DNA of 64,000 nucleotides from Lutjanus erythropterus (taxonomy: Eukaryota > Chordata > Actinopteri > Lutjaniformes > Lutjanidae). Within the stretch, counting starts at the first letter, position 1, and each line of letters opens with the position of its first letter. The position numbers and the translations under genes were made by a program. The stretch covers positions 15,402,483 to 15,466,482 of the forward strand of contig CM034598.1 of NCBI GenBank assembly GCA_020091685.1, read 5' to 3'. Positions 35,745 through 48,212 of the stretch are shown in pieces. Under the pieces are notes generated by a model. It saw nothing but the letters and a program-made list of their open reading frames with translations. It ran no database searches and was not told where the DNA came from.

Positions 35745-35935
35745 TATAGGAGTTTGCATGTTTCCTCTGTGTTTGCACAGGTTTTTTCTGGGTGCTTAAG
35801 TTTCCCCAACCATACAAAAACATATTCAATCAATACACTGTAGTCAGTACCCCTGACCAAGGTGCTGGCTTACACCTGGAGTGGGTTCCTAGTCCTGAGA
35901 CTAGGGTAAGTTAAATATACAGAATGAATCTCATT
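35745..35935. repeat. interspersed repeat fragment (GTTTGCATGTTTCC ... CCCTGACCAAGGTGCTGG type)
   Basis: GGAGTTTGCATGTTTCCTCT, TTGCACAGGTTTTTTCTGGG, CCCCTGACCAAGGTGCTGGC and GAATCTCATTGTA follow the word order of a very common teleost repeat. A small CCTAGTC/GACTAGG hairpin lies at 35888-35905. The class is uncertain. Confidence 0.5.
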
Positions 35936-36684
35936 GTATTTTATACTCTTGCAGCTTTCCCTAATGAGAAACTTTGACACTGAGCGTAGAACCACTCGAT
36001 GACCTCAGACACGTGCACACCAACCAGACAACAAGGAGAAGTGACTTTAGCTGAAGCCACAAGGACAATTTCTCTGTCAGATTTTCTTCAGAGCGGGTTG
36101 TTTTCAGGAACAATCTCTCCTGAATGTGTAGCTCACTACTGTTCAAAGACTTGTCAGCAGCATGGGTCCTTTTTAATATCAGCCCGCTAGCCTCTCCTCA
36201 CCCCCCTACCAGCACTTCTAATCTGGTTGGCAGGAAGTGATTTGATCTCAGTGAAAAGCGGAGCATCTGAAAATCTAATAGATTGGGACATGAAGCGACG
36301 CTATTTGACCTTGTGTGTTCATGCTGGTTTTGAGAGTGGGAGATGGTGACAGCAGGTGTTTTGCCTCCTGACCCTCTTGAAGTCCTGTGGCAGCACTTTC
36401 ATCTGTGATTTCTGTCTGAGGCCACAGAGACAACAAGCAGAAAACACAGAGCAAAAAACAAGAAGAAAGTGTGAGAGTGTTGTTCTGGAAGTCAGGTTTA
36501 CTGGCAGGAAAACTTCAATCTATAACTAACAGGTTCATCTAGGGATAACTCCAGTTTTATCACAGCTTTGATCATAAATCCTGACATTTGGGATCATGGC
36601 TACAACCAAGAAGCACAAGCCGGCAGAAGATCAAACAGGTTGTAAAGAAGCCAACAGTTTAGCCAGATTATCTAAAATACTTTG
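35936..36684. other. non-coding, nothing recognised
   Basis: Two opposite short frames (35961-36146, 35999-36190) overlap each other. No repeat boundary was seen. Confidence 0.4.
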
Positions 36685-36722
36685 TTTGACCTACTGTACT
36701 TGCCGAAGTACAGTAGGTCAAA
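36685..36722. repeat. perfect 17-bp hairpin with 4-base loop
   Basis: TTTGACCTACTGTACTT (36685-36701) pairs without mismatch to AAGTACAGTAGGTCAAA (36706-36722) around GCCG. It is the longest perfect short-loop palindrome I found. The stem is shorter than a typical animal microRNA precursor (about 22-33 bp). It sits 78 bp left of the MITE at 36800. Perfect pairing implies a recent origin or continuing correction, or an assembly artefact. Confidence 0.85.
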
Positions 36723-36799
36723 TGTGAACCAGGAGCTCAATCTTAAACTGTGCTCTGACTTCTTCCAAGCTATTTGTGCTGCTTTCCCAGACCTCAGCA

Positions 36800-37019
36800 A
36801 TAGACATTTTTCAAGCTATATTAATATGTAATAGTAGTGAAAACACAGGTGTTACCAATGATACTAATTAAGATCCTGTTCCATTTAGTGTAGCAGAGCC
36901 TTTCCAATGAGCTAACATGCAAAACAGCAGCACACAGAACAGAAGCTAAATTAGTATCATTGGTAAAGCCTGTGTTTACACAATTTCATGTCAAAATGGC
37001 TGGTGTGAAAAAGGTCTAT
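36800..37019. mobile_element. MITE with long terminal inverted repeats (about 220 bp)
   Basis: The left arm (36800-36880) contains TAGACATTTTTCA, AAACACAGGTGTTACCAATG and ATACTAATTAAG. The right arm (36928-37019), reversed, reads TAGACCTTTTTCAC ... AAACACAGGCTTTACCAATG and ATACTAATTTAG. The inner core (ACACAGG..TTACCAATGATACTAATT) is nearly identical in both arms. This is a fold-back MITE with no coding capacity. I associate it with a fish DNA-transposon family, but the superfamily and target duplication are not resolved. Confidence 0.75.
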
Positions 37020-37227
37020 CATTATTTCAGTCAGGTGTAAGCTTGGAGGGGATCATGCGAGAGCAGACCTGGAGCTTGTTTGTGGCTAATCTTGCATACT
37101 ACTGGACCCATCAGCCCTCTTTTTTCTGCATATTCATGACTGTACGCTGAAGGACGTTTGTGACTCACAATTTTCTGAAAAACTTTGAAAAACCACCGAC
37201 AGCCGCGGCCAGAGATAATGTGTTTTC

Positions 37228-37460
37228 AGGTCATTTCACTCATTCACAATATCTCAAGAACACCTTGTAGAAATTTCTCTAAACTTAGCACCAATGTCCA
37301 CTTGGATTCCAGGATGAACTGATTTGATTTTGGTGGTCAAAGGTCGCTGTGACCTCACAAACACATTTCAAACAAGAATTTGGGGTTATATCCAAATATT
37401 GTTTTGAGTTTCCTGGTGGAGATCTGCCCTCTACTGAGTGCACTCCTCTTCTGAAAATGT
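37228..37460 (+). mobile_element. 'AAGGTCGCTGTGACCT' repeat, short copy
   Basis: ATATCTCAAGAACACCTTGT, AATGTCCACTTGGATTCCAG, GGATGAACTGATTTGATTTT and GGTCGCTGTGACCTCACAAA repeat the order of 54277-54400. The copy contains one of the internal units; the long copy at 54208 has two. Confidence 0.6.
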
Positions 37461-40400
37461 TAATATACACAATTGCTGCATGACTGTTGAAACTATTAAT
37501 ATGAGACTCAAGCTGGAATAGCTCAAAATTATTCCTTTAAAAACTATACTACTTCTATGTCACCTGGCAACATTTCCATATTAAAATGTCTAAAAATACT
37601 GGACCTATGTCATATATTTTGTGGAGTTTTGAACTTACATAATAGCAAGATTTGTAACAATTATCAAACCCAGAGAAATCCATAATTTATTCAAGGTAAT
37701 GCTGCATTCCCCACTAGCCACTACACGTCAGATATGATGTCAGTGATAAGACAGATGATGATAAGACAGTGAGGAAGGAGAGTTGTGTGAAATATGGTGT
37801 AATGAGAGGATGTTGTGAAGTAGGAAACAAAAAAGACCAATGCAGAGGGCAGGGAGAGGAGAGAGCGTGTGTAAATCTAACCAAACTGTGACCATTTTAC
37901 AACGTCAACCAAGTGTTTAATGTCATGTGACTTACAGTACTCTCTACCAGTTACACGCATCTTTTTGGGAGTGACTGGCAGTGAACCTGTTTTGTCAGAT
38001 GTAATGATGTGTTGCCCAAATCACAAAAGGATGAAACACAATCATCACAGTTTTCAATGGAATTTGGTTCTGCCAAATAAATATGCAATAAAAACTGTTC
38101 ACAGCCTGTAGAATAACCAGGACAATATTTAATCCAACTCAAAGTCTCCTTACTGGCCTTTTACTGACTTTCAGTTGTGTCACATGGTTGTCAACAGTGG
38201 GTGGAATTTGCTCAGTTGTCATGGAGATTAATCTATTGACATGTGAGGTCAGTCACTGACATAATGTCATAACAGTTAAACAAAGTTGCTTAAGCTGACA
38301 AAGGGGACTGAACCTGGAAAAAGGTAGTAAGTGGATGTAAAGTCGAGAGAGCTGTTTTGACAATCGATAAGGTCAAGAATGCTGTTAATTGCTTTTGACT
38401 TTCTTCAGATGTATTTCTTCAAAACCTTTTTCTAAATTCCTTTTACCTCCACTGCAGTAGGTTGATTGCACTTTCCGTGACAAAAACTGTCAGCACAAGT
38501 ACATACCACTATGAGTAAATAGGAACATTTGTTTTTTTTTGTGATTTTTAACTGAACTGACCTTTTAAATAAAAGTAAAAGAATTCAAAATATTCCTGAG
38601 AAATTCTCTGGTTAGTGAGTAGATACCTTAAACACACTGCGGGCAATGACTTGCATTATCAAATGAGGGATTTTCCAAAAGTTGCTCACTTCACTTTTGG
38701 TCAAAGGCAGACAAAACACATTACAGTCATGATTCTAAATAAGTCCCACTCGATCGCTCATCGCCAGCCAAGATAATTTTATTCCACCAGTTAAAATAAT
38801 TCTGGCATCACTCACAGCTAAAATGCCAACTCTTAAAACAGTTCCCATGTATATATTAACACCTCTGAAGTAGAACAAGCAAAAGGAGTGTAACATGTCT
38901 TCTCATGCGGGTGACTCATATTCATAGCTGCTGCTTTCACTTCTCAGTTGGTGTTTGAACCTTTTCAGACTCGCTCAAAGTGCAAAATGTCAGAATACCC
39001 CAGTGACATTTTCCATGTTTCATTTTCCTCTGGACCTTGACTGGAGTCCCTGCAGTGTCTTATATCTCTTGCCTCCCCAGCCACAGTGTAAACTGTCACG
39101 CCACTGGTGACGCCGTCCTCACCTGAAAACCATCTCCGATGTAGACCACCAAAGGTGCCCTTGACTCAAAAATGTTGTTCCCTGAACACGAAACATCAAG
39201 GGAACTTAAGTTTAAGTTGAGAGTGATTTCTTTAATAAGATTCTTCTCTGGCTATGTGGGAGGAAACCAGTGTCCCTTTTTCCACAGGTGGCTCCACATC
39301 TGGAAGCTCCAGCTGCAGGAGAGCGTGGATCCGGAAGGGCAGATGGATGGATGCACTGTGGCTAGTGGAAGTCCTTATTACCCGTTCACATCCTTCCAGA
39401 GGAGCCCGCCTATTGAGGCCATTAATCCTTGGCTGCTTCAGGGGTCGTATGTCACTTCTAGTTCATCACTCCCTCGTCTGCCACGCCATCTCACACACAC
39501 CAACATACACACTCACAATGTCTGGCAGGCCCAGAGAGACAGATTTGTTGTGATGGGTCTGAGTTAGCCATGCGTGAGGAGCCAATAGGATGTTTTCATC
39601 TCTGGGAGAGGTGCACTGACAACAGACAGAGTGGTAACCTCAACAGGTCAGTCAAACTCATCCACTATACTAGCAGTCTCTCCTCAAATCAGGCCCGGAA
39701 TACGTTACAAACCTTGGAGAAATGTTTCTCTAAATACTTACAGTATATTCTCAAGACACGCACCAAGAATTTAATTTCCAAGCTGCAGACATCCAGAAAA
39801 ATATCTCAATTTAGGCAACTCCTCTAACCTCATAAAAGCAAAGGTGCTCTTCTGAACTTATTCCCACGAAAAACACGTGGGATTTGAGGACCTCACTGCA
39901 CAGAAAAGGTAAACACCAGTTTAAACCTTTTAAGGGGAGCGAAACATATACGGCAAGATGACAAAAGATTCATCAAAGTGTCACCAAATCATGTGGGAGT
40001 GAAAAACTACAGCTCTTGTATTGTGTAAAGTGCGGATGTGGACCGAGCAAAGATAAGCAAGCAAGAATTCAGGAGAAACTGTGTCATTCTTCACTCAAAT
40101 ATCTCAGACTCACTGTTTTTTTTTTTTTTGAGATAGCATTGCTTACACGGAACTCTACCTGCTGATTAAACAGACATAAATGCCAATGCCAGTAAAAGAT
40201 TAAATTTGGATAGGAACAGGGTCCTCTGCCTATCTTCCATCAAAATACTGCTTAATCAGGCACTTCTCAGCTTGAGGACATCAAACTTCCAGTGAACAAA
40301 AGGGACTAGAGCACACTGATTAATTCACAGCCTTTAATTGTGCAAACAGATGTTTCAACACTACTATGTCTGCATCAGAGTCTGAAATTTGAATGTAACG

Positions 40401-41947
40401 TGGTTTTGCCAAATTAATACTACAGGACAAAATACAAATTATGATGTTTATACTTTATTTTACTAAGCCAGTAAAAGGTGCAGCTTTGTCTGCATGGGTT
40501 TGTTATTGTAATATCTATTTATAAGTTGCAGACAATAAAAATACATCATTTTTGTGTAATAACATTGCAGTTCTTGCTCAGTGATTGTCCAATCATAGCT
40601 TAGCAACCATAACCAAAATTAAAACTACAAGAAATGGATTAAACAGTATGCGCTTAAAAAACAGAATATACTTCATGTTTTTGACCAGACATATTTAACA
40701 AATAGAAATATCTCAAAGACCACAAGATGGCCAAATGACCATCCTGGTCCACAAAGTAACTAAGGACATTGTATTTTTGAAGCTAATGTCATGTTGTTAA
40801 TTACACCATTATTATACAAAAATAGAAAACACCTTGAGCTACAGTAGAAAATCCTGTCATCCATTTTTAACCAGTTACTATACAGTGAACATCCAGCAGA
40901 AACAATCTGTCTCTGGGGACTTTGAAAGCCCAGGACACAGCAAAGTAGTGATGAGTGAACCAGCTGTCCTTTCTGCCTCTTAAGCCCCCTGTGGAAGTGC
41001 ACACACGCACAGCTACCTCTCATCTGCCTTTCTGCTTCCCTGATCTCCCACTTGTTTAATGTGTGTCTGCTTGGAGGGAACAGAGTAATCTTGCTTCAAT
41101 GTCAAAACGCGGCACATCCACTCTTATCCATCTCCCCTCCCGAGTGTACAAGCTTCTGTCTTGGGAAACACGATATCACGTCAAAACAGTAGAAGAACAG
41201 AAATAAGTTATGGGCTGAAAGTGCCTGGGATCCCTTGAAAGTGTGCAGTGACACAAAAAAAAGATGACCGTCCTCTGTTTCCTTTTACAACAGGCAGCTG
41301 CTCTTGGCCCGTGACCCTCTAGATAATTGGTTTTGTTTGCAGGCACTGAATCATTTTTTCATCCCAAATTTCTCCTCACAGCTGTGGTTTAAGGCCTTAC
41401 TACGTACTACACTATGACTCCTACATGTTGCAAACATATGAAGTGTTTCATAGACGGGAAGTATTATCTCACCAACGCCTCACTTTTGGCCCAACACCAC
41501 ACCATGCACTTATCTGCACGTACTCCATGACTGAAATCTTACACTGACCTCCTGACGTTATGACTACTGCAGCCAGCAGTAGTCATTTTAATCCACTTAA
41601 AATCCTTCTTCTTGGTAATTACAAGTTTGACCAGTGTAAAAGCCAAAACAAACACCATGGACATACAGTATGATTTTGTTTCAGATATTTTCATTGGAAG
41701 CGTTTGTGCAAAAAGCTTGACATTTATACAGGACAGAGTTCAATTTTGTACAATATTTCACAAACATGACTTTCAAAAAGGCGAGAGAGAAAACAAAGAA
41801 AAAGGAAAAAGGAAACAGAACACTTGACTCAACACATGTTCATCCACCCACCCAGGACTAATTTTAATTTTTGAGTTGTATTCAGTTTGTCTTGTTCATG
41901 AAAAGAAATAAATGGACCATATATTTAAAGATTGCTTCAGTCTATCA
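37461..41947. other. mostly unique non-coding stretch
   Basis: The frames at 39172-39567 (131 codons) and 39254-39553 overlap on the same strand in different frames, have no domain, and end in a CA-rich tail, so I do not call them. A short T tract lies at 40118-40130. A perfect 11-bp hairpin at 41560-41586 is listed separately. Confidence 0.45.
41560..41586. repeat. perfect 11-bp inverted repeat, 5-base loop
   Basis: ATGACTACTGC and GCAGTAGTCAT pair around AGCCA. No gene or repeat boundary explains it. Confidence 0.75.
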
Positions 41948-42215
41948 TTTAAAGAGGTACTGCATACTTAAACTTGTTTTGGAGCCGTAAACTAAATTAT
42001 ATCACTGTACTGTGATGAAACACATCAATGCTGGTGTTAATATTGACATTTCTTAATATATTTATGTATTTATTTACTTTTGTTGAGTTAGGCATTTTAA
42101 TATGGTATGTATGTATGGGGGTATGGGGATTGACTCACTTTTGGAGTCAGCCTCAAGTGGCCATCCAAGGAACTGCTGTTTTTGGAACTTGTGAGTTTGT
42201 TCCATTTTTCAGCAC
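41948..42215 (+). repeat. probable interspersed repeat (GGAGTCAGCCTCAAGTGGCC word)
   Basis: CATTTAAAGAGGTACTGCAT at the left and GGAGTCAGCCTCAAGTGGCC, GGAACTGCTGTTTTTGGAAC at the right are words I associate with a teleost repeat. The 97-codon frame crossing it (42028-42321) is hydrophobic at its start only because the DNA is T-rich, and is not a gene. No second copy lies in the window, so this rests on recall. Confidence 0.35.
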
Positions 42216-42639
42216 CGCCAATCGTTTGGCACTTCTGACAACTATAGAAGCACTGCACCACTCCATTCTCTCCCTTGATGATGATCCAATGATAAACAGA
42301 GTGGTTACGGCTGTGTACTGACACTCCCATATAAGATACATAACACAATTTATTTTTCAAATTTTCTTTTTTTTTTCTGGTGTTTTTTTTTTGGGTCAAG
42401 TGTTCTTATTCAACAAATGGATCCATTAGACAAAACAATATCAAATGAGGTGCAGTTACTTCCATGACTATTGATTATATATTAATGAATACATTTCTAA
42501 TTGGGTAAATTCTTGATGGCAATTAATTGACTAATGATTAATCATTAACATCCTTAACATTTGCTGCCGCACCATTTTGTTTTGTTTTTCAGTTCTATGA
42601 CTTTATTTTCATTGGCTTGTTTGTGATCAGATCACCTGA

Positions 42640-42832
42640 TTACTAATCCAGACAAAAGGTCTGGATATTAATTCAAATTATACTCAGTACTCCACTATGA
42701 TTTTGAAAGTAACTAAGTAGATTACATGACACAAAGTACAGACTTGAAAATCTACTCATAAAAGTACAATTACCCCAAAAGCTATTGAATTACAGTAATT
42801 TGAGTATTTGTAATTAGTTACTTCTGCCCCTG
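42640..42832 (-). mobile_element. Tol2-like hAT terminal fragment
   Basis: Read on the minus strand it begins CAGGGGCAGAAGTAACTAAT, TACAAATACTCAAATTACTG and continues with AAAAGTACAATT-like words and GTACTTTGTG. This is the CAGNGGNNGAAGTAACTAAGTAC... texture of Tol2-like hAT ends. The other end is missing. ATCCAGAC/GTCTGGAT near 42646-42666 form a small hairpin at the distal side. Confidence 0.55.
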
Positions 42833-44834
42833 CTGATGGCCCAGGCAACCGCAGATGTTTATATCAGCAAAGTCGGACAGGTGACAGCTCGTAAAAAACC
42901 AGCGTGGTTTGGCAGTGTTTAATCTAGAAAATGGAACTAATGTTGAATGTAGACTGTGACAGAAAAACTGGTATATAATCACTCGACTGGAGCAACATGT
43001 GACCACATTCAGCACAGACATGGACATTAACCTGCAAGCAGAGCAGCTGCTGCTGCTAGCACTGCTAACATTAGCCACACTGTGCGTCACGCTGGCAGCT
43101 AACGTCAGCTCAGGTTGTTTCCCTGCAGACACTGTGATCCTCTTCGGTCTGAAAAGGTGAAGCATTTAGTGAATTGTTGTCATGTTTTGTAGGTTAATGT
43201 GTAATATTTGCATTGCACAGTGCAAAGTAGTGTGTATTTCAAGTACGTATGTTTAAGTACGATTTGGCGATTATAGACTGTGATTAACGGCTTCAAATGG
43301 CTCTCAATATTCACAGGTTTTTTTGGACAGTGTTTTATATTATAAATCAATAAATTCTGCTCAATTTAAACTGCTTTCTGAGTGTTTTCTTAGTGTTAGA
43401 CTAGATGACTAGTCTAAATTAAATTTTGCCAATAACTGACAGGAAAATCAGTCATCAGGAACATTCCTAGTATCAAGTATGAGAATATTGAGTATGATTT
43501 CTTAGAAAGACTTTAATGCCACAGGTGTTACTAAACATGATGACACAATTCCCACTCACGTCCTTTCCAGAAAATGACATCAATTCCTTTGATACGTGTT
43601 ATTTTTCCCTCTCTGCATGTGGTCTGGTTATAGTTAAAGATTCTGTTCAGGAAGTTCAGTCAGAACATTAATGCAGGTCATAAATCAGCTGCTCACTGCT
43701 GGATTATCGAAGAACATCCTATGAAGCAGGCGTTTGGAGTGTGTCCAACTCATGAACAAAGAGCTGCCTATCTCTCCCTCTGCTCAGGCAATGCACTTGT
43801 TAAACCCTGCTGGACGTTTGTCTTTTTTGGCTTCCCGTAGGCCGGTATCACACTGCAACCAAAACTTTCGTCTTGCCTTTTAAATGCTTTTTCTGCCCCC
43901 TTCTTTCTCTCGCCTCTGCTTCTTCTCTCCCTCTCTTTCTAATTTGCTGGTCACAGTTAGAAGCCAGTCAAGTGGGACTTGGTCAGTAATTGGAGTCTCT
44001 GCAGTGACTGCCTACAGCACAGCTCCAAACGATGCACTGGGGAGGTTTCCTAGGGAAAACTCAATAAGCTCTTCACACTTAAGTGTAGTCATCATTAGGA
44101 TTTTTCCACTGTAGTGAACAGTACACTACTTGTTGGCAATGCCTTCAAATAGGTAAAAGTAAGAAAAAACAAGCATTGTTCACTTTTTGGTGTATTTCTT
44201 TCACTTCACCTCTATTTTAAATTATCCTTGATTCATTTCCCACAGCACGACTTTGTTGTTTAAAGTGGGTCAAGGTCCTTTCCGTTCACAACATTGTCTT
44301 TTCCCAGTCTATCAGCAGTTACAGACGTTCAAAGCACATCACAGATTTGGACACAATCATTTGTAGCACAAAGCACATTATTCCTGCTGTTCTATTTTAT
44401 TTCATTTCAACTTCTTTGGTAGTATCTAGAGAGTTATGATTAAAATTTACTTTCCTACAAGGAAGACAATTTTGTATTGATTATGCCAACACAAAAAACT
44501 GTAGGATCCTCTGAGTTTTGGATGAGATACCACTTCTAGCTGTTTCATTATCTTAGGAAAATTAATGCTGATGACCTGTTAGGCTACTGCTGTGTGCTGC
44601 GTAAATATTAACCAATAAGTATCAAAACACAGATTCAAGAGTCAGAGATTAGCCATAGATACACAACCTGACATCTCCCCAAAAGTCTGCATGAAATTCT
44701 GATCCTTCCATGTTTGTCTCATTCTCTTTATCTCTCTAGTGTCGTGCCCCTCTGTGTCTGTGCATGTGAGGCTGCAGGATAAGCACTGTCTAGTATGGCA
44801 ATGGCAAAGTGGGAAGTAGCATTGTTTCATTATT
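42833..44834. other. mostly unique non-coding stretch
   Basis: The minus frame 42818-43165 (115 codons) runs from the hAT end into a GCTGCTGCTGCTAGC patch (43044-43060) and has no domain. Nothing else is recognised. Confidence 0.4.
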
Positions 44835-45531
44835 GTAGCACTTGACTGCTTTTTGAAGGTCTTAGTCTAGTCTAAGAATCAACCCCATTTTTACTTAGTC
44901 TTGTCTTGGTCTCAAGAGGTGAAAGACTCCAGATTTTATTACAAGACTGGTCAAAACCATAATGACTAGGATATCACTAAATTGCCTTATCCAATTTGAA
45001 ATTTTTGATACCATTACAGGCTGTTACCGCTCCCCACCCTTCATAAACTCTCCAAGAAAGTGAATGGAGAAAGGAAAAGAATCTGTGGCAGTCTGGGAGG
45101 AGGTGTCAGCCAAATCCTCTGTCGTAAAATTTGACTATCTAAACCACAGCACTGTGTAAATTCTGCAGTACATCCCTTAATGAGACAGCTGGAATCACTT
45201 CATACTCTTATCTGCACTCAGAAAATAAGCATAAAGAAAGGTAAACTAAGTCTAAGTGACTCTAATAAAGCTAGATAGCTGAGTTATGTTTTTGCCTGTA
45301 ATAACCAATGACGAGACAGGCCACAAAACGTTATGTAGCTATATATGGTTACATTACATTCACTTTTGCTAATGTCAGCTTCGTCACACTACATACCACA
45401 ATATTGCTCATCCATTTGAGTGAGAGAGCTAGAGATGTGACAGCACATGGTCTTAACTTGGCTTCAGCCCCTTAAAGCCATGGTCTTGTCTTAACTTAGT
45501 CTCTGTTTAGGTGGTTTTGACTAAAACACTG
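44835..45531. mobile_element. hAT-like element, 'GGTCTTGTCTTAACTTAGTC' family
   Basis: The right end GTGGTTTTGACTAAAACACTG, reversed, is CAGTGTTTTAGTCAAAACCA, an end of the CAGTG hAT style. Just inside both ends lie direct and inverted AGTCTTGTCTTGGTCTC / GGTCTTGTCTTAACTTAGTC words. The left end (near TAGCACTTGACTG) is diverged. The middle (45000-45430) shows no transposase frame. Confidence 0.55.
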
Positions 45532-48212
45532 ATGGGAAGTGTGCTCTGACAGTAAAGTAATTTAAGAGGAGCACAAGGCAAAAAATGTTAGCAGCTAATG
45601 CTACCTCTAATTGGACCAATCTCCTCTTCATGGTTACTAAAGCCATGTGGTTTTATTATTTTTTTATGAAGACATGCACAAACAATGTGTTATTAAAAAT
45701 ACCAAAAGCAGTGAGAGCACAAACCAAGTTCCTGAGTTAAACCCTGAGGAAACATGCCTGAACACCACCCCTGAGTGATTATTGTCCACAAAGGATAAAA
45801 TCTGGTTTTATATCATGATGTTGTTGACAGCAAATAAAACTCCACATTATGAACTAAAACTACATCAAATGTGACAGAACAAAGGAGTTAAATATCCTGC
45901 TCGTTTCAGTGGTAACAGTCTATGGTTGACATTAAGTTAAGCCTGAAATCTATTTAAGACCTTAACATTGACTGCATATCTGTCTGACACTGTCTGCTTT
46001 GACAGAGATATTGACTAAGCTGCACTTGAGTAATAAAGGGGCATTAAACAGTGATGCCCCCTCCCACTTTAAAGATTATGTGCTTACCTCAGAGCCCACT
46101 GGGCACCAAAGTGAAAGCATAAACAAAGTGTTAATTGCAAAAAATGGATTCGCTGCCAAGTCAGCGGTATGGTAGTACTGCTGCTGCTCCACAAAGGTCT
46201 AACCCCCTCTGGCTGACACAGAAAACAGTCTACAGATTTCGTGTGAAGGAAAAAAGATGAAAGGGAATTGAGTCCAAACTGCCTTTCAAACATTTATATT
46301 GTTCTGCCTCCTGAGATCTGTCAAAGACTGGAAAATGAGCTCAGGCCTCCACTCTGCAGAGGAAACAGATCCCATCGGAGCAGGTATAGCTCTCAGGAGT
46401 AGGAGTATAAATTTCATCCTTAAGATGCTGCTTCTGGAGCTCAACATATATAATATGACAACCAGACCACACCATGAATCATGGCTGCTTGCCATCATTT
46501 CCTGATTAAGAGCCCCAAAAATTCAGACCCTTCTCACACCTGGTAAAGCACGCTGAGAGTCCTGACACGCAGGCACTTGGGTGACATTGTGATGAATGGG
46601 TAGGTGATGAAACACAGAGGCTCTGTGACCCCCCAACAAACAGTGCCGCCGCCCCTCAAGAGGACGCAATGTATTACATTCACCGCCTCCAGCCTTGGAA
46701 AAGATGTCGACATGATGGAGCAAAACTGCAGAGAGTGCTGCATGTTCTTCGATTAAGTCTTGTTTGCCTCACCAGCTGACAGTTTCATGTTTGTTATTAA
46801 AGCAAGGGAGGTTAAATATGATACCGAAACCTCCTGTAAGAAAATGCAATTGATCTACTGAAATTTAAGACGCTACACAACTCCCCATGTGTAGTCATTG
46901 GAGGGAAGGAAACAGAGGAGATGATTGGCTGCTGAAGGGCCCATGTTGCCTAATTAAAACAGGAAGAGTGATGACTCGGCTCATCCTCAGCTGAATTATC
47001 ATTTTCTGGGCGTCTCACTACACTGTGACTCAGCTCCCTGTGTCTTCCTCTAGATAGTGAGCTCGTGGCTCAGGCTTCCTAACAGGACAGTTCCTGCCAC
47101 CTCTACAAGGCACGCCGCCCACCGCACATCATCAAGACACTGTGGAGCACAACTTGTTATGAAACAGCCATGATGATGCAACACTGGGAGCAATGCTGCC
47201 TTAAAGAGTATAAACAAAACACTTGGCTGTGGAATGGCAGATACCTCCCCTAAGCTGAAGATTTAGAGCTCTGTGATTGAATCTTAGCCTGTGCAGGAAG
47301 TGGTGGGCGATTTTTGAGATTTTTGAGGTGTAAAAAGAATGCTGCTTGTACAAAATGTCCATAATTCACGGGCTACTTGAGGGCTGCTCTTGGTCCACAT
47401 GATGCTTAATGAGTTGGGGTGTATTTAAACAAGAGGGTCAACTCAGTCACATTAATGCAGTCCACTGCTGGTAGCATTGAACCGCGAAACCTGACATTAA
47501 TCCTGAGGGTAATGTGGCCCTTCCTGTGGCTAATGAAATCTGAAGCTTTTAAATGGCTGCACCTAATGACACTCCCTGACAGTTTTTGAATTAAGCAGCC
47601 ATGACTGCTGGGACTGGACTAAATAGCACACAGATGGCCCACACCAAAGTTTTGTCCACCCACCCCCATTGCTGTTTGCCCTTGGGCTGTTGCATATGAC
47701 GCCGTACCTGCCCGAGCATTAAAGCAGCAGAAGATTTTGAATTAGACAACAGGAACCTCTACTTAGCTTTGATCAATAGTAATTTAGCTGGATAATTTTA
47801 GGTCACACTTTCTATGATCACTATAGTTAGTGCTATGACCATGCATATACAAAACCTGTATTTTTATTCTTGCATTAAATGTACCCTGTGGTGTTTTGTT
47901 GTAAATAAACCCAGTTATGTTTGCATACAATGTATCCTTGAGGCCTTACAAATGTGTTCAGTGCGTTTTCTTCCCTTATTTGTAATATTTTGTAACCTAC
48001 ATCCTGTTTGCATTTTCTCCCTAGCCTTTCCTGACCCATTCCTACTGTTCTTGGCAACTGTCGAACAGTAGAGTAGTGTGAAACTGTGTCAGGAATGTGT
48101 ATTGAGTTGCTTTAGTACTAGCATGCATGTGCATCCTCCTGTGTGTGCATGGTATACTACCAAAACATTACTCCATAGCGCAACTAGTGGGGGAAAACTG
48201 CACAGGGTACAT
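45532..48212. other. mostly unique non-coding stretch
   Basis: Frames are below 86 codons and overlap on both strands (for example 46286-46498 with 46299-46505). No repeats are recognised in 46300-47700, one of the longer repeat-free runs in the window. Confidence 0.45.

Noticed and set aside
36685-36722. microRNA precursor
   Set aside because: The 17-bp stem and 4-base loop are too short for a canonical animal precursor, and the flanks do not extend the pairing.
39172-39567. 131-codon plus frame, the longest in the window
   Set aside because: It overlaps a 99-codon frame in another phase, has no domain, and ends in a CA-rich low-complexity tail. The length is expected by chance in 64 kb.
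42028-42321. 97-codon plus frame starting with a membrane-like stretch
   Set aside because: It crosses an interspersed repeat and T-rich DNA, and the hydrophobic start follows base composition.
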